A stretch of 64,000 bases of DNA from Chelonoidis abingdonii (GCF_003597395.2 NC_133770.1:202419735-202483734), one strand, 5' to 3'; shown: positions 12,331-25,175, numbered from the stretch's first letter. Made by a program: numbers and translations. The notes: generated from the sequence alone by a model not told the origin.

Positions 12331-14289
12331 CCCTCTGATTACCTGTTCTGTTCATGCCTGGAATGTGATGTCACTGTTTAACCATTGAATTGCTTTCAAC
12401 AGGTTGAGTTTTGTAAATGATGGAGAGCTAGTATGTGTTGTCACTCTGCAAAACAAGCTGTTTTTTTAAAGTAAGTTTTTTGGTTTTGGAATTAAGCAGT
12501 ATCACATCAACAAATAGCAAATTAAAATTGCCTAGCTGTCTAAGGTAGCTAATAACTTTCCAAGATGATCACTGTAGCTTACCCTCCACACAAATTTCTG
12601 TGGAACCTCTTCACATTGTGCATTGGAGATTTGATTGGCTTTAATTTTATCTGAATTAGCAATTAAGCCATGTTTTCTCATTTTCTGTCAAATACAGAAA
12701 ATTTCTTTGATCGCTTTAAGTTCTGTGTAATTTTTTCTCTTGTCTTCTCTGCAAAACTGTACTAAGTTATTCATTTTGGTGCTAAAGGTCCTTTCTCTCA
12801 AAGTCAATCATCATCCATTATAAAATGCACCTTGTAATCCCTCAAAGATCTGTGAAATAGTTATTTGAAATACCTCAGGAGAAGAACAGAAGTTTAAATG
12901 TATAACATCCAAATGATATTTGATGTTCAAGGTGAGCTGCACCTTTGATTGCTCTCTCCGTCTCTCCATTAGCATGCCATCCATATGACAGTGTACTGAG
13001 GGCAGTACTGCAGTTCTCCCCACACTCAGACTATGTTTCCAGGTTATATCATCCACTTTTTCCCAACTATATTTACTCAGACGATCCAACGGGGTTTTGG
13101 TTCCTGCTATAGACTTCCCTTCAGGACTTGTGATCCACAGATAAATGCAGTGGCTCAACACAGCTTCTTTGAAACAAAGTATTATTTATTCAAACAAAGG
13201 AAAAGGGATTAAAACAACAAAAGGCCTAGACACACGTTGTCTTACCTAACAGCTGAGGTAGGTCTAACTTACCGGCTACACACGCACACCAACATCTGGG
13301 AGTGGAACTGCAGTGTATCCCCAGCAGTCACTGCCTTCTTTTGACCACTTCTCAGCATTCGAGCTGAAGCTTTGAACTCCCGTGAAGCTCTTTGTTTCAT
13401 TTTTCTCTCTGGAAGAGCCCCTAAGATCTCAAGCTGAGACCTTCCACCATTCCTGTGAGTCAGCCAGAGTGTTGATTCCCCACTGGATGAAGTAGGCATC
13501 AGAGGAATTAACTCTTATTAATTGAGTTAGACATTGTCTAGCCTTCATGGCTGAGCTACAAAATCATCTAGGGTTGAGTGATCCATATAGCTGTTTGTGC
13601 TATAATAATCAAACAAATTATTATGAATATTGTGTCTCTCCCTACCATGCATATCTTCCACTCTTTTCACAGATGGATTTTAAAATCACATTACCCAAGA
13701 GCTTGACTCAATTAACTGCACTTGCCAGAGTGCATCTAAATCCAAGAATTTTTGCTTCTGTTCTGAGTGGCCACTCCTTCAGCAGTTTTAATCAGCCAAA
13801 GTTAACAAACCGCGTGAATGCACGAGCCTGAGTTGTCTTTGCTGCAGCCTCTTTTTCCACATTCCTTTATCGAATATGCAAAATTCCATTCTTAAAAACT
13901 CTAACTTTCAACAAACCCACCCCAAGACAGGCTGCCACTAGAGAAGCAGCCTGTGTTCTCTCACCACCTCCTGGGCTTTAGAAGAGGTCTCTTGATTAAA
14001 GCCCCTCCTTTGAGTGTGGGGAGGGGTTGAGCTAGGTAGAGGGAAAAGCAGCTATGGCTCCCAGCTCAAAATTATACACAGGATAAAGCACCCCTCTTGT
14101 TCTGTATTAATAATAAATATTTGAGGCCTAGGCAATTCACTCTGAAAATTATACTGAATAATTTTAGCATGTGTGTAATAAAAAAAATCCATTATAAAAT
14201 AGTCAGTTTTCAAAGTAAATTTCTACAGGCATTTAACTTATGTGAGAACTAAAGACACTTCATTTAATAACTGTAACCTCTGCTAAAAT
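12331..14289. other. Non-coding DNA, possible LTR-like segment inside
   Basis: No gene recognised. From about 13140 to 14080 the minus strand may hold an LTR-like repeat: there is an AATAAA-type signal on the minus strand near 13182-13190, and the wording near 13140-13230 feels repetitive. I found no paired termini, primer site or target duplication. The 94-codon frame at 13547-13831 shows no recognisable domain. Confidence 0.3.
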
Positions 14290-14445
14290 ATCTGATATAT
14301 CTAATATTTGCATGGTGCTTTTCAGCTGTAGCTCTCAAAGAACTTAATAGTCTTTAATGAGTTTATCTCACGATACCCTGTGAGGTAGGGAAATATTATC
14401 CCCATTTTACAGATGGGGAACTGCGGCACTGACCCTTTTCTGACT
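14290..14445 (-). repeat. MIR-like ancient SINE/LINE fragment
   Basis: The block 'cctgtgaggtaggg...ccccattttacagatgggg' (about 14378-14420) is the conserved 3' part shared by MIR and related amniote core SINEs, read in reverse orientation. A diverged preceding segment 'ggtgcttttcagc...' also fits such old repeats. Confidence 0.6.
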
Positions 14446-14939
14446 AAGTATTTATCTGGTCCTCATCACCATAGTGCCTTACTGTGTCCATAAAGGTTAC
14501 ACATTTTCTGCAGAAAGCTCAGAAATTTCTATTTATGGACAGGTATGGAAAGTAAAATATTACTAGAATCAGTAACACTTGGTTACAGTATTATAAATAA
14601 TCTGATTACCTGATTGACCTAGAATCTTCAAAGTATCTGTGATGATGTTCATTCAGACAGCTATCATATTACATTTTCCTTTCTGAGTAAAAGAGTGATT
14701 TTGATTTAACCTGATTATAACATTATTCTAAATACCATTTACAACTGATGTTATACAATTGGATTTTCATAGAGCAATCCAATATAGAAAAATATCCAAC
14801 CTGGCTGCCTAAAGAATAGTCTTTCTCTTTCCTCATCCCCAAATTCAACTGTGGAAACTGTCTCCTGTTTGTTCCTACAGTGTTCAGGAAAATAGGATTT
14901 TGATTACATTCTCTGTAAATAAACTAGATTGCACTAAAT

Positions 14940-15268
14940 CAGTGTTTCCCAAACTTTGGGACGCCCCTTGTGTAGGGAAAGCCCCTTGCGGGTCTGGCTG
15001 GTTTGTTTACCTGCCACGTCCACAGGTCCCACCAATCGCAGCTACCACTGGCCACCGTTTGCTGTTCCAGGCCAATGGGAGCTGCTGGAAGCAGGAGCCA
15101 GTATGTCTCTCAGCCCGTGCCGCTTCCAGCAGCTCCCATTGGCCTGGTGCAGTGATCCATGGCCAGTGGGAGCCGCGACTGGCCAGACCTGTGGACGCAG
15201 CAAGTAAATGGCCCGGCCCACCAGGGGCTTTCCCTACATAAGCGGAGTCCCAAGTTTGGGAAACACTG
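14940..15268. mobile_element. Palindromic hAT-type MITE, 329 bp
   Basis: The ends CAGTGTTTCCCAAACTT and its inverse AAGTTTGGGAAACACTG are inverted repeats, and the whole element folds on itself: 'ccaatgggagctgctgga' (about 15072) is mirrored by 'tccagcagctcccattgg' (about 15125). It is flanked by CACTAAAT (14932-14939) and TACTAAAT (15269-15276), an 8-bp duplication with one change. Open frames inside are by-products of its GC-rich sequence. Confidence 0.85.
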
Positions 15269-15276
15269 TACTAAAT

Positions 15277-16654
15277 AAAGACCTAACTGGTATTATCCAT
15301 TTTTTCCCTAATGGAAACAACTCAGCAAAGAACCAAATATTGGCTAATCACTGAGGCAAAGGGTTTATAGTGATGAGTGCCATTGAAAAGCCCATGAGGA
15401 AATTAATCATTCTGCATTCTGTGCTGAATCTGGATGATGCATAGTAATTAATGCAGGCCATACATTGAATAATGAGGATTTTAAAAAGCTACCCGCGAAC
15501 TCTACCAATGCTGTGCACTGAAAGAATGCTGTTGCAAAAAGTAATATATTGTCAGGTAATTAAACAATGAATCAGAATGAATATGCACAATGGGGTGTAC
15601 AGGCAATCTTAACTTTATCATCTGTTAATTTCTGAGTGCTTGACTTTGTAACTTTATTTTTTTTTAATGTTTAGTTTTTTGTATGAAATTAGAAAGAGGT
15701 AGTGACAGGTTAGTTATATTCAGTTATGTTGTTAGTTGTTTGAACTCATTACTTGCATTTACCAAATCTCTCAAGAGTAAAATTCAGTAAATTCTTAACT
15801 CATTAGATGACATTTAATGCAAGACTATCCCAAACTGATTTATAGTTAAAAAGTTTGAGGCATCAGGATTCTCTGATGTAGTATAAATGTTTTGTTTCAG
15901 TATTTTCAGAGATTGCTTTTCACAAAATAGGAATGAAATATACTTCAAAAGGATTAAACATACCTCTTCCTATAGATTTCATTTAAACAATAGTGCAATT
16001 TGTGGACAAAAAATATGCCTGATAAAATAGTTACAAGAGAAAATTGTACATAACGATGACAGTTTCTGGTGGAAATATTGCCTTTGTGTGGAAATATGAT
16101 ATTTGTTGCAATATATCTGAGAAACAGAACTAAATTAATTTAATGTTAATTTTTTACCCTATCATGTGCATAGTTTTGCTATCCACCTATAGATTATTTT
16201 TGAAGTCTCAGTGAGAAAATTACATTCCTTTAATCTGTGTTTCCAACAACTTTTCTTTACTATACTTTGATTTTAAAAGAGCTAAATGTGATTGTGTGTT
16301 AAGGTACCATACTTTCTGAAAGAGTTTAGTTACCCTCATTTTTTCAAATCTCATACTATTCCATCTGTCTCGTAGATTTGGTAGAAAGAAATGTCTAATC
16401 TTTACATTGAAATTTAGCTGAAAATTCACATCTTTTCTCCCTAGGAGAATGACTGTAGCCTGGTGAAGCAATACCAGGAAGATGTATATTTATCTTCTAT
16501 GGGAATATAGGGAGCCAGAGTGTGATTGTCTCCTGCACAGGTGTACAACAGGAGGAGGGAAATTATACTAACATCTCCTAAAAGGGTGACAGTAGAGGGA
16601 GGCGGCAAGTCCAATGCCACCTCTGCACAGTCATGTGGAGCTGATTGGGTGCAA
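15277..16654. other. AT-rich unique DNA
   Basis: No gene or repeat recognised; very AT-rich, with short T-runs. Confidence 0.45.
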
Positions 16655-16966
16655 TGACCAAACATCTACATTTTGAGCTGAAGTTGTACATTCCAGCTCG
16701 AGTAGACATACCTGTGCTAACTCTCATTGAACTACTATGCTAAAAGTAGAGCATAGTTGTGGTGGTTTAAGCAGTGGGTGGGAGTACCTGCCCTATGTAC
16801 CTGTTGGAGATGCTAGGTATATACTTGGATGGCTAACCCATACTGCTGCCTGCATCTCCCTGGCTACACTGTTTTATTGCACTAACTTGATCAGAGCTAG
16901 CACAGGTATATCTCCTCGATTTGGAATTTATACCTCTAGCTAGATGTGTAGGCATACCCTAGGGGG
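16655..16966. mobile_element. Palindromic GTCTACA-type MITE
   Basis: The inner arms mirror each other: 'agtagacatacctgtgcta' (16701) and 'tagcacaggtatatctcct' (about 16898). The right end reads TGTAGGCATACCCTA, like the AGACATACCCT end of the Harbinger element. Related partial copies lie at 58.1 kb and 60.0 kb. Non-coding. Confidence 0.6.
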
Positions 16967-18034
16967 GAGCAGGCTGAGCATTTTTAAAAGATGGTGGACC
17001 TGTGCTCCAGGGCACATGAGCACAGACCCAAGTCTCTTTCACATTGCTACAATGCCTGTCAGAAGGAACATGCTAAATTATGTACACTTAAAATTTATTT
17101 TTGTTACAGAGCACACATTGTGGGTGCCATTGCTGGTATACATTAACTATCTCTACATCATCTGAGATGATATTGATGGGTATTGAGTTATTATATTTTA
17201 ATTTCATTTTAAGTTGAAGGAAACACTTCATTAATAAAACCGTATGTTATAACTTTTTTAAAAAATACGTACTTTATATTTGGATACTGTGTGGCGTATG
17301 GAAGTTTTTTTATGGTAATTCTTTTAGACAAAAATAAAGGTTCTTTCCGTGAATATAAGTTGATGATTGTTTTGACATATCTAATTTATAGCAGTTCAGG
17401 TATAAAGACATTGAATTTGAATGTCTCTTTCCTCCTTCTCTGGAATCTATATAAAGATTAATCTCCTAAATAAATAATGTTCAGTTATCAATCGTTATGC
17501 TTCTAAATGTCAAAGGCAAAGAACATCCCATACAGTAAGATTAAACTCTTTGGTTGTAAAGAAAGAAGTATTTTATCTCTCAAAGACAGGAGGAAAGACA
17601 CTTTAATCAGATTTACTTTAAAAATGCCAGGGGGAGAGGAAATATTCCAAGACAATAAAACCAGTGCTGTTGTAGTAATATAAATATATAGTTCAGCTAT
17701 ATTCATGGCATTAGACAACAGGAGAAATCAAAATGCTGCTGCAGAAGGTAGAGGGGCTGTTAAAAGGGATGCTTTACAGGGTCTCTCTGTGCCAGTAACA
17801 TGGTGGGCGGGCGGAACACAGGGAAAGACAAGGCCGACACAAAAGGATTAACCCTTGCAAGGATTCCTCAGCTGTTTGCATTTTCCTGCACCTTGGAGAC
17901 ACTCAAAGAAACTGAAAACTTTCCTTCCTCCCTTCTTGCGCTCTGTCATGCCAAGGTAACACTGTCAATGTGGCTTTTAATGTGAACAAAAAAAAAATGC
18001 TTTCAGACACTTGGCAGTTACTGTTTGCTGGAAG
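16967..18034. other. AT-rich unique DNA
   Basis: Nothing recognised. Confidence 0.4.
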
Positions 18035-18039
18035 ATGAG

Positions 18040-18945
18040 TTTTTATAAACAGATGGTTAAGGGTTAATGTCTCTTTTACCTGTAAAGGGTTAAGAAGCTC
18101 AGTAAACCTGGCTGACACCTGACCAGAGGACCAATAGGGAGACAAGATACTTTGAAATCTTGGTGGAGGGAAGTCTTTGTTTGTGCTTTTTGTCTGATTC
18201 GTTGTTCGCTCTCGGGACTGAGAGGACGGGACATCATTCCAGTTCTCCAAATCTTCTGAATCAGTCTTTCATGTTTCAAAATTGTAAATAGTAGCCAGGC
18301 AAGGCGGAATAGTCTGTTTGTTTTCTCAACTTGTAAATGTTTGTTTTTGCTGAGGATTTTTACCTCTATTTGCTGAACTTTGAATCAAAGGCTGGCGGGG
18401 GGTGGGGTCCCTCTAGTCTATAGGATCTGATACCCGTTAAAGCATTTTCCATCCTGATTTTACAGAGATAAATTTTACCTTTCTTCTTAATTAAAAGCTT
18501 CTTTTAAGAACCTGATTGATTTTTCCTGTTTTAAATCCAAGGATTGAGTCTGAACTCACCAGGATTGGTGGGCAAAGGAGGGGGACGGTTAATTCCTCCT
18601 TGTTTTAAGATCCAAGAGTTGGATGTTGTGAATCCTCTCAAGGCAATCCAGAAGGGGAAAGTCTGGGGGAAAGGAGGGGATGGTTAATTTCTCCTTGTTT
18701 TAGAACCAAGGGTTTGGATCTGGGTTCCCCAGGGAAGGTTTGGGCAACAAAATGTACCAGACAACTAAATCTTGCTGCGTGGCAGCGTACCAGATTTAAG
18801 CTAGTAATTAAGCTTAAAAGTATTCATGCAGGTCCCCACTTTTTGTACCCTAAAGTTAAAGTGAGCTAGTAATTAAGCTTAAAAGTATTCATGCAGGTCC
18901 CCACTTTTTGTACCCTAAAGTTAAAGTGGGGGAAAAAACCTTGAT
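18040..18945 (+). mobile_element. Probable solo LTR, TGTCATAAA family (copy 1)
   Basis: It shares 'taaacag.tggttaagggtta', 'cctgtaaagggttaa', 'ctgaccagaggaccaat', 'ggtggagggaagtc' and 'taattaagctta...catgcaggtcccca' with copies at 20.0, 43.0, 48.0 and 56.8 kb. The terminal bases have decayed, but ATGAG occurs on both sides (18035-18039, 18946-18950), a possible 5-bp target duplication. AT-rich poly(A)-signal-like motifs lie around 18490. It contains a perfect 65-bp tandem duplication near its 3' end. I infer an LTR from the TG...CA ends and 5-bp duplications of better copies; no internal retroviral genes remain. Confidence 0.7.
18799..18928. repeat. Perfect 65-bp tandem duplication
   Basis: 18799-18863 and 18864-18928 are identical base for base by direct comparison, both starting AGCTAGTAATTAAGC and ending TTAAAGTG. 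Other copies of the family have one unit, so this is a duplication within this copy. Confidence 0.95.
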
Positions 18946-18950
18946 ATGAG

Positions 18951-19309
18951 TTCAGAGCAGAGTGGGATTTTTAACTGAATTCTGTATAGATCTGACATTG
19001 GAAGAATGAATATAAACTGAACAGTTGTCTGTTCCATTGCCACAGAGAAAATATTCTTATTTGTCTTGGGGTTCTCTGTTTATCATAGAAAATGTTTTAA
19101 CTTCTCCAACCTGTCCCTATGCCTAGTCAGACTAGTTGGAAGAAATCTTCCTACCAGCAGATGGAAACGAAAGAATGTGAGGATACCAGACATTGGGGAT
19201 GCTGTGGCCCTTAAAAGACAGGGTTGATTGGCTGATCATGATCAGCTGCTTCCCTATGGCCAGGAGCAGAAGTCAAATCTGTCCTCCTGTTGCCCCATAG
19301 TACCTTTAT
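18951..19309. other. Unique non-coding DNA
   Basis: Nothing recognised between the LTR-like copy and the next hAT MITE. Confidence 0.4.
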
Positions 19310-19317
19310 CTGGAGCT

Positions 19318-19442
19318 TAGGGTGACCAGATGTCCTCATTTTATAGGGACAGTCCCAATTTTGGGGGCCTTTTCTTATATAGGCTCCTATTAGCCCCCTA
19401 CCCCTTGTCCTGATTTTTCACACTTGCTGTCTGGTCACTCTG
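19318..19442 (+). mobile_element. hAT-type MITE, 125 bp
   Basis: The ends TAGGGTGACCAGA and TCTGGTCACTCTG are inverted repeats. A perfect 8-bp target duplication CTGGAGCT flanks it (19310-19317 and 19443-19450). A second copy in the other orientation is at 26390-26511. Confidence 0.9.
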
Positions 19443-19966
19443 CTGGAGCTAAATGCTGTCATTGTTATTTCTTCTGGAGCCATGAATGAGGCCATCCAGA
19501 GACTCCTGTCTTTTAAAAACTATCCTTCTTGGATCAGTTGTAGCTACAAGTGTATTTATGCAGGGGTTACCAATGGGCCTGGGATAAAAGTGAAGATCTA
19601 GATTTCAACTTCTTCAAAGTTCATACATCTTTGTATATGAGTTTTTGATATGAGGTCATCTCTGATAGGGATGCATTTCTTTTCTTCAAAAAAAAAAGGT
19701 AGTAATTTAAGTTATGTTCCCGATTTACTTCTCAACATGGAGACTCCTTTCTACTTGCATCAGGAAGTTTCTTTCCTTTTGTTCTGGTTGCTCCTATACA
19801 GCAAGAAAGAAACATTGACTTTTGATATGGAACACTTCTAATTTAAAAGAACTGCAGAGGTTTGAAAGTGATTGTTGGCTTTTAAGAAATTGCTTTGACA
19901 GTAAAACCTCTTAACCTGCAGTGTCCTCTGGGTTGTATTGTATGTTAATTTTTCACTTTATACTCC

Positions 19967-20935
19967 TGTGGTAATCTAGCCGTCCAGTCCCAGACCTGGA
20001 CTTTAGTGTCCACCAGTCTGGTCCTGTCCCAAACCTGGACTTTTGCGTCCAAAGTTTGGGGGCTTACCTGAAACTCCCCCAAGCTCACTACCAGCTTGGA
20101 TATTCTCGCTGCCACCAGATCAGGAATTAATCTATGGGGCCTGATCCCCCCTTTCCTCCCTCTGGTGTCCCCAACCCTCCCTTGGTGGGACACCCAGATT
20201 CCCAATCCCTTGGATGCTAAAAGCAGGGAAAATAACCCCTTCCCCCTCCTTATCAGGCTTGCCTCGCGGCTAACCTGTGTGACCCAAGAAACCAGCTTTT
20301 CTGCTTCCCTCAGGACAATGGAGATGCAAAATACCCACAGCTGGGCTCTGCCACCCCCCTTGCTCCAGGAACGAGGGAAAAACTGTAACCACCAGAGAAC
20401 AGAGAGAATTCTTCGTCTCTTTCCCCGTAGTCTGCTCTTTCCCTGGACCCAAATAGGAAAATAGCCCACAGCCTGGCTTTTCCCTTTGCCTCCCTAGGAA
20501 AAGAACTTTCACAAGGTTTAACAAGAAAACTTTATAGAAAAAAAGAAAGAAAATATAAAACAATCATCTTGCATTAAGAAACTCAATACAGGCTCTTGCT
20601 TATAAGAAAATATAAAGAAACAGTCTGATTTAAAAGATAGCCCAATTAAACCAGCACAACAAATTAACATACAGGTAAATACACCCCAAAGACCATCATA
20701 GCTGAATTACTTTGCGGTTCCTGGGTACTTACAGATGTTTAGAAGAAGTATTAGGAGAGAATTAGAAGAAGACTTGTTTCCTCATAGCTAAGAAAACAAC
20801 AAAGACCCCGAGTATACAAATTCCCGCCCCTGACTTTAAACAATCCAGTTCTCTGATTGGTCCTCTGGTCAGGTGTTCGGTTACCCTTTTCAGGTAAAAG
20901 AAACTTAACCCTTACCTACCTATCCATTTATGACA
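19967..20935 (-). mobile_element. Probable solo LTR, TGTCATAAA family (copy 2)
   Basis: On the minus strand it starts TGTCATAAATGGATAGG and ends TACCACA, and is flanked by a perfect 5-bp duplication ACTCC (19962-19966 and 20936-20940). TG...CA ends with a 5-bp duplication are the hallmark of LTR insertion. The minus-strand 5' part has the family blocks GGTTAAG and CTGACCAGAGGACCAAT. The 174-codon minus-strand frame at 19945-20469 and its plus-strand partner are by-products of this element. The middle diverges from copies 1, 3 and 4, so it is probably a separate subfamily. Confidence 0.8.
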
Positions 20936-20940
20936 ACTCC

Positions 20941-21293
20941 ATATAACAAACTTGCTATTCTTTTTCATATCTGTCACTCACCAACTGGTATTTTACTTCA
21001 GCAAAAAAGATGTGCCTCTATTGCCAAACAATATCTTCATTTTACTGGTATATTTCCTAATGCCAAACACATGCGATTTATTTGCTTTTGACTCCATAGC
21101 AGATGGGGTAGGGGGAGAATGTCATTGGTTATAAAATAAGAACTGGTTTTTAAGGCTTCTGTTGAATGCATAAGCCAAATAGTTAAAGCTGCAAGTCCAC
21201 ACACCTATCTGAAGATCAAATTTACTGTGATTAAGTATGCTAAGCAGAAAATGCTCACATCACTGACTACCTATTTGCATTCACATTCTCTAA
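20941..21293. other. Unique non-coding DNA
   Basis: Nothing recognised. Confidence 0.4.
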
Positions 21294-21301
21294 TTTGCAA
21301 G

Positions 21302-21470
21302 CAGGGCTGGCTCCGGGCACCAGCGGGGAAAGCAGGTGTCTGAGGCGGCACATGCTAAGGGATGGCATTCCGTCCATTCTTGGGGCAGCACAGTTCAGGT
21401 GGCTTTTTGTTTTGTTTTGGTTTTGTTTTTTTTGTTGCTTGGGGCAGCAAAAATGGTAGAGCCAGTCTTG
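21302..21470 (+). mobile_element. hAT-type MITE, 169 bp
   Basis: It starts CAGGGCTGGCTCC and ends with the diverged inverse GGTAGAGCCAGTCTTG. A perfect 8-bp target duplication TTTGCAAG flanks it (21294-21301 and 21471-21478). Inside is a T-rich tract and GCTTGGGGCAGCAAAAA, as in related turtle elements. Confidence 0.9.
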
Positions 21471-21478
21471 TTTGCAAG

Positions 21479-22562
21479 TATAATTGTGGCAACAGAAAGT
21501 GGAAAATGAAGATGCAGAAGTACCTGCATTTGTTTTCAAAAGGAAAATAATTTAGTTAATTTCTATAACAATATTAAACTGTTTTTCAGTACTTTGCTGC
21601 AAGAAACATACCATAATCTATGATTGTGGATAGGGTTGCTATACAGTCAATGCTGTTTTGAAAACAATTAAAATGGTCAAATATGAATAAGTCTAACCAA
21701 TTTGCAAATGAATCATCAGATGACAAAATCATCAAAAGTAAATCTTAACCCTGATATTCTCCACTAAATGAAAACTGCTTCAATATTATGTTAATTAAAG
21801 GGCTTTGCTCAATGGATTTCCTGTACCTGCAAGCTGTTATGGGGTTGGTGAGCTTTGACTCACTAATTCCCATTCTCATTCCCTATGGCTCAATGAGTTC
21901 AGATTTTGATCTGTTACAGAGGGGTAAACCCTCTGACAGAATATTGCCAATGAAGTCTGGAGTTACTCCAGGTTTTGAATGTAACTGCACACAATGGGAT
22001 TAATCATGACAAAACTTTAAAATATATTGTGTCAATTGTGGAAAATATACCATACATACTTCATGCTACACCGCATCATTGTCCTAGAATTTGACCACTG
22101 GTTTCAGCAGTGGTGGAGAGATAGCTAGCAGAATGAATGATGGCATGCTGTAATGAGACAGTGGGATCACATATACAATTAATACTAGATTTAGGACTAT
22201 TAGAGGCTTCCAAGTTACGGCCTATATTTAAAATGGGTCATGTTGCTATGTACAGCCACCACTTCAAAAAAAGCACCCATGTACAGGAAAGTTCTTACAT
22301 CTCACTGAAAGGGCTGGGGAAGGATCCCAAACTGCCATACAAGCTTTCATAGAAGCCCTTTCTCAATGTATTTTTATAGCACAATCTCATTGTATACAAC
22401 CAGTTGATTCAATTGCTTATTCTTTGGGGTTCAGATGCTCTATTCTCCTCTTGGAGTGCTTGGACCCTGAATGTCACAAACATACAATAATATTTGCATA
22501 TGTAGTATAATCATGGAGCCATGATTAGGGGCTCAGTACTTCAGGGTGTGTGCGTATGGTGC
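21479..22562. other. Unique DNA with one old palindromic repeat
   Basis: About 21895-22000 ('agtctggagttactccagg' region) looks like an old amniote palindromic repeat. The rest is unrecognised. Confidence 0.35.
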
Positions 22563-22566
22563 ATAC

Positions 22567-23187
22567 TGTGACAGACCCAGACCAGTGTGGTACAGGAGTC
22601 TCGTAGAGGGCAAATATACTGGTCACTGGCTGAGTAGTTTTCTGTTCCCTGAGTGACCAGAGCAGGGTCTGCACTAGAGTAGTCAGGAACTTGCTAGAAC
22701 CAATTAAGGCAGACAGGCTGATTAGAACACCTGCAGCCAATCAAGGCAGACTAATCAGGGCTTAAAAGAGCTCTCTCTGGTCAGATGGGGAGGAGCCAGA
22801 GGAGAGGAAGTAGTGTGAGGAGCTGGGGGCAGGAGACACAAGGAGCTGACTGAGAGGGTGTGCTGCTGGAGGACTAAGGAGTACAAGTGTTATCAGACAC
22901 CAGGAGGAAGGTCCTGTGGTGAGGATAAAGAAGGTGTTTGGAGGAGGCCTTGGGGAAGTAGCCCAGGGAGGTGTAGCTGTCACACAGCTGTTACAAGAGG
23001 CACTATAGACAGGTGCAAATCCATAGGGTCCTGGGGTGGAACCCAGAGTAGAGGGTGGGCCTGGGTTCCTCCCAATTCCTGATCAGACACAGGAGGAGTA
23101 GATTCAGAGTGTGGGGGAGATCACAGAGGTGAGCAAATCTGCCAATAAGCACAGGACCCACCAAGGTAGAGGAGGAACTTTGTCACA
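22567..23187 (+). mobile_element. LTR-like element, TGTGACAGAC family, 621 bp
   Basis: It begins TGTGACAGACCC and ends CTTTGTCACA, so TGTGACA is inverted at the ends in TG...CA form. ATAC lies on both sides (22563-22566, 23188-23191), a possible 4-bp duplication. A TATA-like TTAAAAG sits at about 22762, in the position of a U3 promoter. I recognise the wording as a turtle dispersed repeat. No clear AATAAA was found, so LTR is the likely but not proven class. Confidence 0.65.
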
Positions 23188-23237
23188 ATACATACAAAGA
23201 TCTTGCACAGGCCACTTTTTTTTTAATTAATAACAAA

Positions 23238-23340
23238 AGTCCTGATCCATCCTAATGTGCATATGAGGTAGTCAAATTGTGATCAATGGGATTCACATGT
23301 GTAAAGTTAAGCATATGCTTAAGTATTTGCCGGATTGGGG
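23238..23340. repeat. Ancient palindromic repeat
   Basis: The text 'agtcctgatcc...aatgggattcacatgtg...aagttaagcatatgcttaag...ccggattggggcc' matches a widespread amniote palindromic element. Similar copies are at 59.4 and 61.7 kb. Confidence 0.5.
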
Positions 23341-24939
23341 CCAAAGTGATTATTCAATCTTCTATTTCTATTTATGACTCTGAATCAAGGAGGTGCACGC
23401 TCTGTTGGAGAAATGGAGAGGGTTAGCTGGAACTCTAGAAGGTTCACCTTACGGTTTCATAAGTCCCCTGCTACTCTGTGTGGATGTTTTCTGTAACTAG
23501 GTAGATAGGGTCCTAAATTCATTATAGCTTTGAAATACATTAAAAATGATTCTTGCAGTCTTTTCTATAAACCTACTCATTTCAAATGAGGGAATCATTA
23601 ATGACCTTTGACATCAAATTCAACCGCTCATGGAGCATATAACTTCTCATAGCCAACTTTTACAAAGAAATGCATCATTTTCAGATTATGATTCAGGACA
23701 AGAAACACGTTAGAAAGACCAAGAAGTGTGTTAGAGATAAAAAAAAGATCAACTAGCAGCCAAAAAATAAGGAAGATGTAGTTTTGAGTTAGTAAAGCTA
23801 GTCTTTATAGATAGTTTTGTATATAATATTTTGGCTCAAAGACACATTACCATAATTCTGTATATTTTTTTCTTTCTGCAAAGCTGGATTTTGAATAGAG
23901 TGGAAAAAATAATTCCGAAAATATTTGACCCATATTTTGGACAATTTAATTAAATTCACTGAGTTTATAGTAGGGAAGAATTTCCCAGAGTGTACAAGCT
24001 ACAGGTTTGAATATTCTTAAATAATATACCACTGAACCTTATCAGTTTTGAATTTTAGTGGTATTGAGAAACATAAGATCATCTAGAAACAATAAAACAT
24101 GATATGGTGGAATAACCTAGCTGGACAGTGGTTACAGTACAATACAGATGAGTAATGCTCTTGAAACAGAGTAGCAGATTGGAGTTCAGAAGGTACAGTA
24201 TTTAACAGTGATAAAACAGTGGACCTGTGGTCATTGGGAGATATTGTAAAAGTAATTTAATTTTAACACAGAAAATAAATATATCTTGGGCAGAAGTAGA
24301 AGCAGTTTCTAAAAGTCATGTTGCCCATTAAGGGAACAGTCATGGGATGACACTGGACATTTAAGAGGGAGAAGGGCTAGTGCACTTGTAGCATATTAGA
24401 TGACCCAAATTAGGCTTTGAAAGAGAACAGCTGGGCCTGGGGAAGGAAGAGGGAGGGGGTCCAGTGAATGAGAGATAATGGGAAACAAGAGTGCTAAAGT
24501 CTTCTGGCAGGAGCAGGAGGTGTAGGCGAGCTGAGTCTGCCTATAAGATAAATGGAGAAATGTCTTTGAGGGTTTGTACCCCAGGATGAACTGAAGAGTT
24601 ATTTTGATATGTTTGGATAGTCAAACTGTCTAAAAGAGACTGTGTGTGGCAGTAAATCCTTTGCAAACTGGGGAGAACCGCTGCCTTATTACAGGAATAG
24701 TATCAATACAATGTGGATTAAGGAACCTATACAGAGTCCTACTGGCTTATGTTAGTGGCAGAAATAGTATTTGTTCTTACTCCTGTTAGTACTACAGAAC
24801 CAGTGCCTCTGGGGACAAAGTGAGATGGATTCTTCTTCTCTAGTGTATGCATCATGAATCTTACTGTTAATAAGTTCCATTTGGAGAATCTTTGTCAGTG
24901 TTGTGTGAGCTTCAAGGAGGGGCAGGCAGAAAGTATTAA
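23341..24939. other. Unique non-coding DNA
   Basis: Nothing recognised. Confidence 0.4.
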
Positions 24940-25175
24940 GGCCAAGACTTTTAAAAGTGACTAATAGTATTGGATGTCTCAGTGCCTGGGTGTCCAGTTT
25001 GAGGCCTCTTTCAGGATCCTTCTTTGCCATCTTGGCCTCATTGAAGTCAATGGTAAAACTCCCACTGATTTCAGTGGGGAAGGATTTCATCTCTGGTTGT
25101 TAGAAAGTGCTGAGCCATTAAGTTGCCACCAGCTAGGCACCTGAAATAACTAATCATTTGAAAATATTACCCTGA
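24940..25175. repeat. Ancient amniote repeat fragment
   Basis: It contains an inverted motif 'cattgaagtcaatggtaaaac...ccactgatttcagtggg' (25038-25079) and flanking 'acttttaaaagtgac', typical of very old, diverged palindromic repeats. Boundaries approximate. Confidence 0.4.

Noticed and set aside
14900..15241. 113-codon frame
   Set aside because: Runs through the palindromic hAT MITE at 14940-15268.
18799..18928. Start of a CRISPR or satellite array
   Set aside because: Only two units, no spacers, vertebrate context; a simple tandem duplication.
19945..20469. 174-codon minus-strand frame
   Set aside because: Lies inside LTR-like copy 2 and has no recognisable domain; C/T-rich sequence avoids stops.
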